The notes under the pieces are model-generated. The model was not told the DNA's origin and did not search any database. It worked only from the letters and a program-made list of their open reading frames with translations. Shown in pieces: positions 41,139 to 49,453 of a stretch of 64,000 nt of DNA (positions are counted from its first letter, which is position 1; every line of letters starts with the position of its first letter). The position numbers were made by a program, and so were the translations under genes. This DNA is from Flavobacteriales bacterium (lineage in GTDB: Bacteria; Bacteroidota; Bacteroidia; Flavobacteriales_F; PHOS-HE28), in contig JACJZF010000010.1 in the NCBI GenBank assembly GCA_020635725.1, positions 62,001 through 126,000 of the forward strand, in the 5' to 3' direction.

Positions 41139-42221
41139 TCATTGTTCTGTAGCCGAATCGAAAAGCCCCAACTGACCCTGCGGCGGTGGCCGGAAAAGAT
41201 CCGTGCGCAGGGGCGGCATGCGCGCCTCGCCGAAGTAGCGGCGCCGCATCACGTGGAACAGCCGTGCGATGTGGTCGGCCCTGGCACCGGTGCCCCGCAT
41301 GCGCCGCCCGATACGACTGTCCGATAAGCTCCCTTCATGCACGGACCGCACCTCGTGCAGCACGCGATCCGCCCGATCGGGGAAATGCTCGCGCAGCCAG
41401 GCGATGAATACGGGCTCCACCGCGCCGTTCGTGCGCAACATGGTGTAGCCGGCTGTGGTGGCCCCCGCATCGGCGGCGGCTTCCAGGATGGCCGGCACTT
41501 CCGCTTCATTGAGCGCGGGGATCACTGGCGCCACCATGGCCATCACGGGCACCCCCGCGGCGCTCAGCCCTGCGATGGCGGCCAGCCTGCGCTGCGCGGT
41601 GCTGGTTCGGGGCTCCATCGCGCGTCGCAGGTCCTCGTTGAGCGTGGTGATGCTGATGGCTGCCGCGGCGAGCCCTTGCTCCGCTAGTTCGCCGAGCAGG
41701 TCCACATCGCGCAGCACCAGCGCGTTCTTGGTGATCACGGAAACGGGTTGCTTGAACTCCAAGGCCACCTCGAGCAGGCGGCGCGTGATGCCCTCTTTCC
41801 GCTCGATGGGCTGGTACGGGTCCGTGGCCCCGGAGATGCTGATGGGATCGGGCACCCACTTCCGGTGCCTCAATTGATCGCGCAATAGGTCGGGGGCGTT
41901 CCGTTTCACCAGGATCACCTGCTCGAAATCGAGGCCCGCGCTGTATCCCCAGTATTCATGCGTCGGTCGCGCATAGCAATACGCGCAGCCGTGCTCGCAG
42001 CCTTGATAGGGATTCAGGCTGTGCACGAACGGGAGGTCGGCGCTATCCACGCGATTCACGATGGTGCGGGGCTCCACCGCCAGATAGCGCGTCGCACCCG
42101 CCTCTTCCAAAGGCTCATCGATCGCCTCGAGATGTTCCATGACGCGCTGCCGGGCATCGAAGCGGTTCGCGACCTGCCCGCGCGCCCCACGCCCGTTGAC
42201 CGATTTTCCGTCACCCGCCAT
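41139..42221 (-). CDS. PA0069-type radical SAM protein
   Basis: 360 aa from ATG 42221; the frame is open ~100 codons further upstream without support. 4Fe-4S/SAM motif CEHGCAYC follows SLNPYQG at residue ~70; SISGATDPYQPIE and VSVITKNALVLRDVDLL continue the radical SAM core. The family (PA0069, Rv2578c) is related to spore photoproduct lyase and is widespread, of unknown substrate; a DNA-repair role is sometimes guessed. A TATTTTCGG element on the minus strand practically abuts the start. Neighbour on the other strand begins 67 bp away, divergently. Confidence 0.9.
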   Translation of the reverse strand: MAGDGKSVNGRGARGQVANRFDARQRVMEHLEAIDEPLEEAGATRYLAVEPRTIVNRVDSADLPFVHSLNPYQGCEHGCAYCYARPTHEYWGYSAGLDFEQVILVKRNAPDLLRDQLRHRKWVPDPISISGATDPYQPIERKEGITRRLLEVALEFKQPVSVITKNALVLRDVDLLGELAEQGLAAAAISITTLNEDLRRAMEPRTSTAQRRLAAIAGLSAAGVPVMAMVAPVIPALNEAEVPAILEAAADAGATTAGYTMLRTNGAVEPVFIAWLREHFPDRADRVLHEVRSVHEGSLSDSRIGRRMRGTGARADHIARLFHVMRRRYFGEARMPPLRTDLFRPPPQGQLGLFDSATEQ

Positions 42222-42288
42222 GCCGAAAATATAGCCTGTCCGGGACCTGAGCCCGACGTGACCCGGCACGTCGGTAGCTTCGCCACCC

Positions 42289-43407
42289 ATGATGCGAATG
42301 AAGTACCCCGCCTGCGCAGTGGCCATGCTCCTGGCGGGCTGCCAAGCTGCAAGCCCAGAAGCTGCGACCCAACAAGACCCGCCCCCTGAGATCACCGGCT
42401 GGGACAGCACGTTGATCCTGTCCGGCGAGCGCCATTTCGCGCGACTCAAGCAGCTCACCTTCGGCGGCGACAACGCCGAAGCGTACTGGAGCTTCGATGG
42501 CACGCGCCTGGTATTCCAATCCACCAACCCGGCGTGGGGCGAATCCTGCGATCAGATACACATCCTGGACCCGCTCCATGGCGATGCGAAGAAGCAGCCG
42601 CCGACGCTCATCAGCCTGAAGGGCGGCCGCACGACCTGCAGCTATTTCCTGCCCGGCGATAGCCTGGTGCTCTTCGCCAGCACGCACGAGCACGATGCCG
42701 CCTGCCCGGCCGTGCCGGAGCGCCGCGCCGACGGCAAGTACGTATGGCCGATCTATCCGAGCTTCGATATTCATGTGAGCGACCTGCACGGGAACATCGT
42801 TCGGCGCCTCACCGATTCTCCCGGCTACGATGCCGAGGCCACCGTATCACCGAAAGGCGACCGCATCGTGTTCACCAGCATGCGCGATGGCGACCTCGAT
42901 CTCTATACCATGAACATCGATGGTTCCGATGTGCGCCGGGTGACCACTGATCTGGGCTATGATGGAGGCGCCTTCTTCAGCCCCGACGGCAGCAAGCTCC
43001 TATGGCGAGCCTCGCGCCCCGCTACCCCCGAAGCGCAAGAGGAGTACAAGGCCTTGCTCAAAGAAGGACTGGTGAAACCCACCGAAATGGAACTCTACGT
43101 GGCGAATGCCGATGGCAGCGAGGCGCGGCGCATCACGGATCTCGGACAGGCCAACTGGGCCCCGTATTGGCACCCCGATGGGCATCGCATCATCTTCGCG
43201 AGCAACCATCGGAGCGAGCGCGGATTCCCCTTCACGCTTTACCTGATCAATGACGATGGAAGCGGGCTGGAGCAAGTGAGCCAGGGCGAGACCTTCGATG
43301 CCTTCCCGGTGTTCAGCGCCGACGGCCGCTACCTCGTCTTCAGCAGCAACCGCAACAACGGCGGCACGCGAGAGACGAACCTCTTCATGGCGGAGTGGGC
43401 GGACTGA
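42289..43407 (+). CDS. TolB-like WD40/PD40 beta-propeller lipoprotein
   Basis: 372 aa. N-terminus MMRMKYPACAVAMLLAGC has a lipobox (LAGC). PD40 repeats: AYWSFDGTRLVFQS, ATVSPKGDRIVFTSMRDGDLDLYTMNIDGSDVRRVT, AFFSPDGSKLLWRAS, PYWHPDGHRIIFASN, PVFSADGRYLVFSSNRN. This is the TolB-type propeller of the outer membrane or periplasm; the N-terminal TolB domain is missing, so it is not the Tol-Pal TolB. Role unknown, probably protein interaction. Confidence 0.88.
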   Translation: MMRMKYPACAVAMLLAGCQAASPEAATQQDPPPEITGWDSTLILSGERHFARLKQLTFGGDNAEAYWSFDGTRLVFQSTNPAWGESCDQIHILDPLHGDAKKQPPTLISLKGGRTTCSYFLPGDSLVLFASTHEHDAACPAVPERRADGKYVWPIYPSFDIHVSDLHGNIVRRLTDSPGYDAEATVSPKGDRIVFTSMRDGDLDLYTMNIDGSDVRRVTTDLGYDGGAFFSPDGSKLLWRASRPATPEAQEEYKALLKEGLVKPTEMELYVANADGSEARRITDLGQANWAPYWHPDGHRIIFASNHRSERGFPFTLYLINDDGSGLEQVSQGETFDAFPVFSADGRYLVFSSNRNNGGTRETNLFMAEWAD

Positions 43408-43475
43408 CCTCCCCTGATCGCGGTATTCTGGACGACGGAACCCAGCTGGGTGCGGCAGGGGACGATCTTCGCCGC

Positions 43476-43832
43476 GTGAAAGCAAAGGGAGGTCCTGGTT
43501 GGATGCATCGGCTGGCCCGGCATTGGAACGTGCCGGTATCACGCGTGATTGTCATCCTGCTCGTGTTCGCCTGCACCGGGTTCACCGTGATGTTCCTGAA
43601 GCGGCCCGTAGTGGCCTGGGCCTCGGCAGGCGCATCGGAACCGCCCCTTCTCTTCTCGGTATTCTACTACGTCCTCATCCTTCCGCTGTACAACGCGCTG
43701 CTGCTCGTTTACGGCGCGCTCTTCGGCCAGTTCAGCTTCTTCTGGTCCTTCGAGAAGCGCTTCTTCTCCCGGTTGATCGGGCGTCGAAAGCACGGATCAC
43801 CCGCGCGGTCTGGGCCACGGGATCGCGTTTGA
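43476..43832 (+). CDS. DUF6787 family membrane protein
   Basis: 118 aa from GTG 43476, chosen because a GATCTTCGC element lies at 43464 just upstream; ATG 43503 (MHRLARHWNVP) would also do, and an ATG at 43395 inside the previous gene is less likely. HWNVPVSRVIVILLVFACTGFT and FYYVLILPLYNALLLVYGALFGQFSFFWSFEKRF match the small two-helix DUF6787 family common in flavobacteria. Its 3' end runs 101 bp into the convergent vsr gene. Confidence 0.75.
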   Translation: MKAKGGPGWMHRLARHWNVPVSRVIVILLVFACTGFTVMFLKRPVVAWASAGASEPPLLFSVFYYVLILPLYNALLLVYGALFGQFSFFWSFEKRFFSRLIGRRKHGSPARSGPRDRV

Positions 43833-44211
43833 TCCGGCACTCCCAGAGGGTAAGCACGCGCCAGCCCGCCAGGCGGAGCGCGCGCTCCTTCTCTGCATCC
43901 CGCTCCTTGTTGCGTGCGAGCTTGGGGAGCCAGTACCAGGTGTTGCGCTTGGGGGCCCGTGGCGTGCAATGCGGGCAGCCGTGCCAGAAGCAGCCGTGCA
44001 CGAACACGGCCAGTCGCAGGCCCACGAACGCGATGTCCGGCCTGCCCGGCGCTTTCGCATAGTGCAGGCGATAACCGGTGAGCCCGGCGGCGCGCAGGTT
44101 CGCACGAATGATCAACTCCGGCTTGGTGTCCTTGCCCCTGATCCGGCTCATGGTGGCGCTCACCTGAGCGCTGGCGGGTCTTGGGCGTCTGCGTGAGCGC
44201 GCCGTGGGCAT
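43732..44211 (-). CDS. vsr: very short patch repair endonuclease-like protein
   Basis: 159 aa. Vsr nicks DNA 5' of T:G mismatches that arise by deamination of 5-methylcytosine. Signatures: MSRIRGKDTKPELIIR, LRAAGLTGYRLHYAKAPGRPDIAFVG (catalytic Asp), VFVHGCFWHGCP (zinc and catalytic residues), and TWYWLPKLARNKERD. No cytosine methyltransferase gene is in the window, although Vsr usually partners one. A minus-strand TACTTTCG element ends 4 bp before the ATG. The last ~30 residues lie antisense to the end of the DUF6787 gene and look unstructured. Confidence 0.88.
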   Translation of the reverse strand: MPTARSRRRPRPASAQVSATMSRIRGKDTKPELIIRANLRAAGLTGYRLHYAKAPGRPDIAFVGLRLAVFVHGCFWHGCPHCTPRAPKRNTWYWLPKLARNKERDAEKERALRLAGWRVLTLWECRIKRDPVAQTARVIRAFDARSTGRRSASRRTRRS

Positions 44212-44215
44212 GCCC

Positions 44216-44223
44216 CGAAAGTA
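44216..44223 (-). promoter_or_regulatory. putative -7 promoter element TACTTTCG upstream of vsr
   Basis: Minus-strand TACTTTCGGGGC followed directly by ATG; the gap of 4 bp suggests a leaderless mRNA. Confidence 0.4.
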
Positions 44224-44229
44224 AGGGCG

Positions 44230-45423
44230 TCAGTCGAGCTTGCCCCGAGGGGTGGCGCCAGCGATCTGCTCGTGCTGCGTGGCTTTCTCGTACTCGCCCT
44301 GCGTGCAGGCTTGCTCGTCTCTGAAGTAGAATACCCCGCCCCATTTGTGAAAGACGCGCCGGTACTCGGTGACATGGCCCTCTGACTCCAGCTTGATCAA
44401 CGTGGTCACCTTGCCCGACTCTACGAGCAGGTCCTCGGTGCGGATGACCTCCGGCTCCTCCACCAACGGCTCGGGCTTGCTGTCGGCACCATCCTTGGCC
44501 ACGGCCGGCGCCACGCGAGAGGCCTCCTCTCCCATCACCGGTTCGATCGCACGTCGGCCATCCTCACCCTGTTTCGCTGCGGAAGCAAGCGGGTTACGGA
44601 CCGGAACGGGCGGCGGCGGTGGTTGTGCCTTGGGTTTCTCGGGGGCCGGCGGAGGTGTTGCCACGACCTGTTTCTCGCGTTGCCGTGCCGCCTCCTTGCG
44701 CGCCGCCTCCTCTTTGAGCTTCGCCTCGCGCTCAGCCGCGGCGGCGGCTTGGGCCCGGGCCTCGGCCTGCTTCTCGGCTTCAGCCTTTGCCTTCGCGTCT
44801 GCAGCTGCCTGCGCGGCGGCCTGTCGCTCGGCCTCGGCTTGGGCCTTCGCTTGCGCCTTGGCCTCCTCTGCCTTGCGCTTCTCCTCCGCGGCATTGGTCC
44901 GGCCTTCTTCTTTCTGCTTGCGTTCAACCTGATCCACCACCTCCTGCAGCTGGGATTGGATCGATTTCGTGTAGTCGGTATCGTAGTCGAAATCGCCGAG
45001 GCTCGACTCGTACCGGATCACACCCACGGGCTGGTTGAAGACCACGATGTTGATATCGTCGTACTGCTTGAAGAGCGAAACCGCGAAGTCGAAAGGCGTG
45101 AAGCCGTGCCCTGCGGCCTCAGCCGGCACATGCGTGTTGAAGGACAGCTTCTTCGCGACGAAACCATCCTTCTCGAAGGAGACGATGTAGTTCGCGTTGA
45201 GGTCCAGCTCCATGCTGAACTTCGAGAGGTTCGCTGTGATCGACCGCTCCTTCACGCCGTTCTTGTAGATCACGGCGCGCGCGCCGGCCAGGTCGCCGCC
45301 TTCGATCTTCATCCGGCCGTTCACCGTGAAACGGCCTTGCGCCATCACCAGGGCCGAAGAGGCCATGAGCAAGAGCATGGCGACCACCCTTGGGTATGAA
45401 CCGGGCTTGAGCACGTGAACCAT
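44230..45423 (-). CDS. secreted carboxypeptidase-regulatory-like protein with KEA-rich coiled coil and novel C-terminal module
   Basis: 397 aa. Signal peptide (to ALVMAQ). Residues ~30-105: FTVNGRMKIEGGDLAGARAVIYK and NYIVSFEKDGFVAKKLSF, a carboxypeptidase D regulatory-like beta-sandwich common in Bacteroidota. ~150-260: long Ala/Lys/Glu/Gln-rich coiled coil; ~260-285: Pro-rich linker. Last ~60 residues contain YRRVFHKWGGVFYFRDEQ, which recurs in the gene at 50765-51529. Probably periplasmic or outer-membrane-attached; function unknown. Divergent from the next gene with only 29 bp between the two starts. Confidence 0.75.
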   Translation of the reverse strand: MVHVLKPGSYPRVVAMLLLMASSALVMAQGRFTVNGRMKIEGGDLAGARAVIYKNGVKERSITANLSKFSMELDLNANYIVSFEKDGFVAKKLSFNTHVPAEAAGHGFTPFDFAVSLFKQYDDINIVVFNQPVGVIRYESSLGDFDYDTDYTKSIQSQLQEVVDQVERKQKEEGRTNAAEEKRKAEEAKAQAKAQAEAERQAAAQAAADAKAKAEAEKQAEARAQAAAAAEREAKLKEEAARKEAARQREKQVVATPPPAPEKPKAQPPPPPVPVRNPLASAAKQGEDGRRAIEPVMGEEASRVAPAVAKDGADSKPEPLVEEPEVIRTEDLLVESGKVTTLIKLESEGHVTEYRRVFHKWGGVFYFRDEQACTQGEYEKATQHEQIAGATPRGKLD

Positions 45424-45452
45424 GGACGCCCGTTTACGTAGGAGACCCGGTC

Positions 45453-45923
45453 ATGGTTCCTCGCATCCCTCGTTTTTCGCTGCTTGCTGTCCTCGCCCTC
45501 GTGGCGTTCAGCCAGCCATCGCTCGCACAGGATGCGGAGGGCGCGCTGGCAGGGCTCAACGCGCTGTATGCCGGCCATGTGCGCTTCTCGCTCAGCGGTC
45601 CCGACCGGCTCCAAGTGGAGTTCAGGGATGCCAAAGGGCTCAGCCGCGTGGACCTGATCGTGTTGGATGAACTTGATCCCGAACGCATCGCCTACTCCTT
45701 GGAGGAGGATGCTGTGGTCCTGGCTTGCCGCGAGCCAGGAGCGCGCTGCATCCAGTCGGAATGCTTCACGCAGAATACCGTGCGGCGGACCGCGCGCACC
45801 ACGCTGCCCAGGGCGCTGGATGATAACGGCGCGGCGCAGGCCATGGACGCCCTGCGGCTGATCATCGGCGCGGGTCTAGAGCACCTGGCCGAAACCCGTT
45901 CGACGTTCGGCCGTAAGAACTGA
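45453..45923 (+). CDS. hypothetical secreted protein (156 aa)
   Basis: Signal peptide (MVPRIPRFSLLAVLALVAFSQPSLAQ). No recognised domain. The mature part has a beta-rich half (HVRFSLSGPDRLQVEF, SRVDLIVLDELDPERIAYSLEEDAVVL) with three Cys (CREPGARCIQSEC) and a helical end. First of three closely spaced genes (gaps 16 bp, then a 4-bp overlap), all for small exported proteins. Confidence 0.6.
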   Translation: MVPRIPRFSLLAVLALVAFSQPSLAQDAEGALAGLNALYAGHVRFSLSGPDRLQVEFRDAKGLSRVDLIVLDELDPERIAYSLEEDAVVLACREPGARCIQSECFTQNTVRRTARTTLPRALDDNGAAQAMDALRLIIGAGLEHLAETRSTFGRKN

Positions 45924-45939
45924 CGCTCTGAACACACGC

Positions 45940-46470
45940 ATGCGTACGATCCATCTCATCACCGCCCTGCTCCTGGTCTTCTCGACCCAGGCGCAATACC
46001 TCGCCGACAACCGACCGCATGATCCGGCGGAAGAATTCTACAAGGGTGGCGAGAAAGCCTACCGTGCCGGCGATTACGAGACCGCGATCGAGCTCTTCAC
46101 ACGCGCCGTCGACACCGATATGCGCCATGCCAACGCGCTCCTGCAACGGGGATTCTGCTACAGCCTTCGCAAGGAATACGAGAAGGCAATCGGCGACTTC
46201 ACGGCGGTGATCGAACTGAAGCCGGACCATGTCTGGGCCTATACCAGCCGCGGCAGCGCCTATGCCAAGCTCGGCCGCCACACCGAGGCGATCGCCGATT
46301 TCGACCAGGTGCTCGCGCTCGATGCCCGGAACGCGGAAGCCCTGAATAACCGGGGCTGGTCGCGCAAGGCCCAAGGCGACCCCGCGGGAGCCTGCCAGGA
46401 CTGGAAGGCCAGCAAACGCATGGGCAACGCCGAAGCACGCATCATCCTTGAGAACAATCGCTGCAAATGA
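45940..46470 (+). CDS. tetratricopeptide repeat protein
   Basis: 176 aa, signal peptide (MRTIHLITALLLVFSTQAQ). Three full TPRs: AAAYRAGDYETAIELFTRAV-type unit at ~30, ALLQRGFCYSLRKEYEKAIGDF at ~65, AYTSRGSAYAKLGRHTEAIADF at ~100, and a degenerate fourth (ALNNRGWSRKAQGDPAGACQDW). Periplasmic scaffold for protein interactions; partner unknown. Stop overlaps the next start by 4 bp. Confidence 0.88.
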   Translation: MRTIHLITALLLVFSTQAQYLADNRPHDPAEEFYKGGEKAYRAGDYETAIELFTRAVDTDMRHANALLQRGFCYSLRKEYEKAIGDFTAVIELKPDHVWAYTSRGSAYAKLGRHTEAIADFDQVLALDARNAEALNNRGWSRKAQGDPAGACQDWKASKRMGNAEARIILENNRCK

Positions 46471-46871
46471 CCAGACGCCTCACTCTCGCGACCTTCTTGC
46501 TCATCGCAGCCGCTGGCATGGCCCAGGACCAGGCCTATGCCGATTGCGTGCTGAAGACCAGCAGCACGTGGGGCGCCCCGTGCGAGCATTGCCAGCATTA
46601 CGTGGATGGGTACAAACGCGACTTTAGCGGCACCTACCAGCTTGAACTGAAGAACACCTGCAACGAGGTCATCGAGGTGAAGGTGGCCGTGCAGGAGAAG
46701 AACGGCACCTGGCGCACCTTCCCGGTAAGGGCCTTGGGCGCCAATGAGGCCATGAACGCATTCGCCTGCGAGGGCAGCGGCAAGTACCTCTATTGGGCAC
46801 GCCGCGCCAACGACCACGAGATCATACTCCCGACCGATCGCGATATCATCACCGCCTACACCGGCAAGTGA
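46467..46871 (+). CDS. hypothetical secreted cysteine-containing protein (134 aa)
   Basis: Signal peptide (MTRRLTLATFLLIAAAGMAQ). Beta-rich with five Cys in the mature part (DCVLKT, PCEHCQHY, NTCNEV, FACEG), implying two disulfides; YQLELKNTCNEVIEVKVAVQEKNGTWRTF is a likely beta-hairpin core. No family recognised. Translationally coupled to the TPR gene and followed by a strong terminator. Confidence 0.6.
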   Translation: MTRRLTLATFLLIAAAGMAQDQAYADCVLKTSSTWGAPCEHCQHYVDGYKRDFSGTYQLELKNTCNEVIEVKVAVQEKNGTWRTFPVRALGANEAMNAFACEGSGKYLYWARRANDHEIILPTDRDIITAYTGK

Positions 46872-46887
46872 TGCCAGCGCGCGCAGT

Positions 46888-46914
46888 GAAGGGGCCGGAA
46901 GATCCGGCCCCTTC
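46888..46914 (+). terminator. strong hairpin terminator
   Basis: 12-bp perfect stem GAAGGGGCCGGA / TCCGGCCCCTTC with an AGA loop, followed by GCGTTTTA. Ends the three-gene operon 45453-46871. Confidence 0.85.
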
Positions 46915-47007
46915 GCGTTTTACACGCCATGCTGTTGATGCACGACCTGAGCGTGGCCTCGGGCTGAAGAGCGACCCGTTCATCTTTGAACACGCACCGT
47001 CTCCCCC

Positions 47008-47400
47008 ATGGCCCAGAAGCGATTCCACATCGATCGTACTGAAACCTCTCCTCAGATTGACTTAGACCTGGACCAGGGCGTCTTGGAATTCATCGGCCGG
47101 TCACTGCCTCACAATTCAGAGCATTTCTACGGCCGTGTCTATCGGTGGATCGATGAGTACCTCGAGGAACCCCGTGATCAAACCACGGTGAACATGAAGC
47201 TCGATTACCTAGACACCTCATCGAGCAAGCACCTCTACAACATCTTCAACCGTCTCAATACGGTGAACAGGCGCGGTCAGCATGTGCGCATCAACTGGCA
47301 CTATGAAAGCGGCGATGAGGAGATGGCGGAGACCGGCAAGGATTATCAGAGCCTCTTTCAGCTCGACTTCAATTTCGTAGAGGTCGAGGAGCTCTTCTGA
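47008..47400 (+). CDS. SiaC/DUF1987 family regulatory phosphoprotein (copy 1)
   Basis: 130 aa. SiaC of Pseudomonas is phosphorylated on a threonine, and the SiaA phosphatase / SiaB kinase pair switches its binding to a diguanylate cyclase. Here HIDRTETSPQIDLDLDQGVLEF, the strand MKLDYLDTSSSKHLYNIFNRL with Thr70 at the phospho-site, VNRRGQHVRINWHYESGD and GKDYQSLFQLDF match. No siaA or siaB gene is in the window. A second copy is at 50371. Confidence 0.85.
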   Translation: MAQKRFHIDRTETSPQIDLDLDQGVLEFIGRSLPHNSEHFYGRVYRWIDEYLEEPRDQTTVNMKLDYLDTSSSKHLYNIFNRLNTVNRRGQHVRINWHYESGDEEMAETGKDYQSLFQLDFNFVEVEELF

Positions 47401-47562
47401 GGCACTCCGCTTCAAATCGGCAGTTCGCAAGCAGGCATCCGGAATTTCTGTCGCGTGGCCGCACCCGTAAGCGGTCAGTTTGTCGCGCGCATGGCCTCGG
47501 CATCGGCATTGCCGACCACGGCCCGAATGCGAACACGCACAACACAAACCAACCTACAAGCC

Positions 47563-48006
47563 ATGCTGATCACCAAGCACCCCTTCCGCAAGGCGACCTC
47601 CTTTCCCTTGGACAATTGGATGAACGCCTTCTTCGACCGCGATATCAGCGCCCCCTTGGGCCATGATGCGCACCGGGCGATCGCACCAGCCGTGAACATC
47701 ACGGAGAATAAGGACGCCTTCAACCTGAGCCTGGTAGCCCCCGGATTCGCCAAAGAAGACCTGAAGCTGAGCGTGGAGGACGATACCCTTACGATCAGTG
47801 CCGAACACCAGGCAGAGACGCTGGACGAGGGGCAGCGCTACACGCGCCGGGAATTCGCGCGCAGCTCATTCCGCCGCTCTTTTCAGCTACCGAACAACGT
47901 GAACGCCGAAGGGATCACGGCCGAGTACCGCGACGGCATCCTAGGCGTGAACATTCCGAAAGCTGAGGCGGAGAAGCCTAAGACCAAGGAGATCAGGATC
48001 GCCTGA
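47563..48006 (+). CDS. Hsp20/alpha-crystallin family small heat shock protein
   Basis: 147 aa from ATG 47563; the frame extends upstream to 47455 but without support. Alpha-crystallin domain residues ~40-140: APAVNITENKDAFNLSLVAPGF, ALKLSVEDDTLTISAEHQ-type core, then FRRSFQLPNNVNAEGITAEYRDGILGVNIPKAE. ATP-independent holdase chaperone. A rho-independent hairpin follows. Confidence 0.92.
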   Translation: MLITKHPFRKATSFPLDNWMNAFFDRDISAPLGHDAHRAIAPAVNITENKDAFNLSLVAPGFAKEDLKLSVEDDTLTISAEHQAETLDEGQRYTRREFARSSFRRSFQLPNNVNAEGITAEYRDGILGVNIPKAEAEKPKTKEIRIA

Positions 48007-48023
48007 GCGGCACCACCGCACTC

Positions 48024-48047
48024 GAGAGGGCCCCGCAAGGGGCTCTT
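48024..48047 (+). terminator. hairpin terminator after hsp20
   Basis: AGAGGGCCCC-GCAA-GGGGCTCT stem with a one-base bulge, followed by TTCCGTTT. Confidence 0.6.
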
Positions 48048-48106
48048 TCCGTTTGCAACCGGAGCACCGGCTGGTACGTATGCCATTGCATCTCATCCAA
48101 TCATCC

Positions 48107-48292
48107 ATGCCTGCCGTGCCGCTCTCCTACTACCAGGATGTCCTGGACCGCATCAGCCATGCCGATCGCGCGACCTTCCGAAAGGAGCTGCGCAAAGCAT
48201 TCCGTCAGTTGCTGCCCGAGCAGCGCGATGAATTGAAGCGCTGGTTCCGCACGGCATGCCTGTGCCGACCAGCCGCGGAGTCGAAGCGATAG
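48107..48292 (+). CDS. small hypothetical protein (61 aa)
   Basis: Start MPAVPLSYYQDVLDRISH at ATG 48107; in-frame ATGs at 48080 and 48053 are possible. Predicted helical and basic (RATFRKELRKAFRQLLPEQRDELKRWFR), ending with two Cys (CLCR). No family recognised. It is convergent with the next gene (2-bp gap). Confidence 0.5.
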   Translation: MPAVPLSYYQDVLDRISHADRATFRKELRKAFRQLLPEQRDELKRWFRTACLCRPAAESKR

Positions 48293-48294
48293 GT

Positions 48295-49002
48295 TCAGTT
48301 GAAGAACCGGCTGTTCCAGGCATCCCTGCTGAACTGCCCGAAGAAGGCGAACCAGCCGAAGAGCGTGAAGCCGCTGATGACCATGGTGGTCCAGAACAGT
48401 AGCAGACCGCGCTGGAACAAGCTCACCGTTCCGTCCGCCCCGGCCAGCCACGAAGCCGGCGCCGCGCTTGTGAGCACCAGTGCCGCCAGCAGCACCGTAA
48501 CGGCCAGGTTCAAGGGTGCGCGCACCGGCCAATAACGCAACGCCCGCCAGGGAGAGAGGTCATTGCCCCAACGATCCACCAGATAGTACCGGTCATTTCC
48601 GATCGGCACGAAGAGCAACGGATCCACCTCGCTGTCGCACAGCCTGAAGCTCGCCGAGGGCGCCATGATCAGGTAACTGGTCACCGGTCCTTCGGCACGG
48701 CGTTCCAGATCCCGGATGGCGAGCAGGGCATGGCCCGGAACCTCGCCCTTGTACAAGCCCGCTTCGAGGAAGCGCAGCCGATGCTTGATGCAGAGGTCTT
48801 GAATGGTGCCCAGCCCGAATATCCGATCCGGATCGGTCATGCGCAGTTCAACAGGCACCTGCTTGCGCGAGGAGCGCACCACGGCCCGGAGAATGTCATC
48901 GCGTTTCTGCTCCTCTTCCAGCCAGCCACGCACCTGTTCCACCAGGCGGGCCTGCCCGAGCAGCACCTGTTCCAACCGTTCCCGTTCCGTATGCGCTGAC
49001 AT
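48295..49002 (-). CDS. hypothetical two-TM membrane protein (235 aa)
   Basis: N-terminal ~170 residues soluble: a helical start (ERERLEQVLLGQARLVEQVRGWLEEEQKRDDIL), then a mixed domain with RFLEAGLYKGEVPGHALLAI, FVPIGNDRYYLVDRWGNDLSPWRAL. Two membrane helices at the C-terminus (LNLAVTVLLAALVLTSAA and GLLLFWTTMVISGFTLFGWFAFFG). I recall similar proteins in flavobacteria but no function. Domain structure only. Confidence 0.65.
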   Translation of the reverse strand: MSAHTERERLEQVLLGQARLVEQVRGWLEEEQKRDDILRAVVRSSRKQVPVELRMTDPDRIFGLGTIQDLCIKHRLRFLEAGLYKGEVPGHALLAIRDLERRAEGPVTSYLIMAPSASFRLCDSEVDPLLFVPIGNDRYYLVDRWGNDLSPWRALRYWPVRAPLNLAVTVLLAALVLTSAAPASWLAGADGTVSLFQRGLLLFWTTMVISGFTLFGWFAFFGQFSRDAWNSRFFN

Positions 49003-49058
49003 GGATCCCTGCGTTTCGATGGGCTAACGCCAAGGTGGGGCCTTTCGTTCGCCGCTGG

Positions 49059-49433
49059 TCACATTGCCTGCTCGGTGGCCTCGGGAAGAGCGCCAGCCTC
49101 GGCGGCTTCGGCCAACCGCACATGCTCTGGGGCATCGGTGGCTACCGAGGAGCGTACGGTGCTGTTCGGGGGCAGCACGCCGCATTGCGCGTTCACCTCG
49201 ATGGGGTTCCGGAAGGTCCCCTTCTCCACCACCACGTTCCAGACCGCCTCGAAGGGCACCACGAAGCGAACCGGGGATTCCTCGAAGAGACCGCCGTAGT
49301 AAGAGTGCGTCTTCCCGAGTTTGTAGTTCTTGAAGTCGCGCCCGGTCATGAACTTGACCTTCGTGGCCACATCGATGTGCACCTCGATGATCTCTTTCTT
49401 CTTGAGCTCGAAGGTCTTGTGCAGGAATTTCAT
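49059..49433 (-). CDS. DUF1883 domain protein
   Basis: 124 aa. Residues 1-85 follow the DUF1883 pattern: MKFLHKTFELKKKEIIEVHI, VKFMTGRDFKNYKLGKTHSYYGG, SPVRFVVPFEAVWNVVVEKG. DUF1883 forms a small beta-sandwich; in other bacteria it is sometimes fused to TIR or other effector domains. Here it stands alone with a ~35-residue Ala/Glu-rich tail. A minus-strand TATCTTTGA element lies 20 bp upstream of the start. Confidence 0.75.
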   Translation of the reverse strand: MKFLHKTFELKKKEIIEVHIDVATKVKFMTGRDFKNYKLGKTHSYYGGLFEESPVRFVVPFEAVWNVVVEKGTFRNPIEVNAQCGVLPPNSTVRSSVATDAPEHVRLAEAAEAGALPEATEQAM

Positions 49434-49453
49434 GGGTGTTCCGCGTTAGCTGG

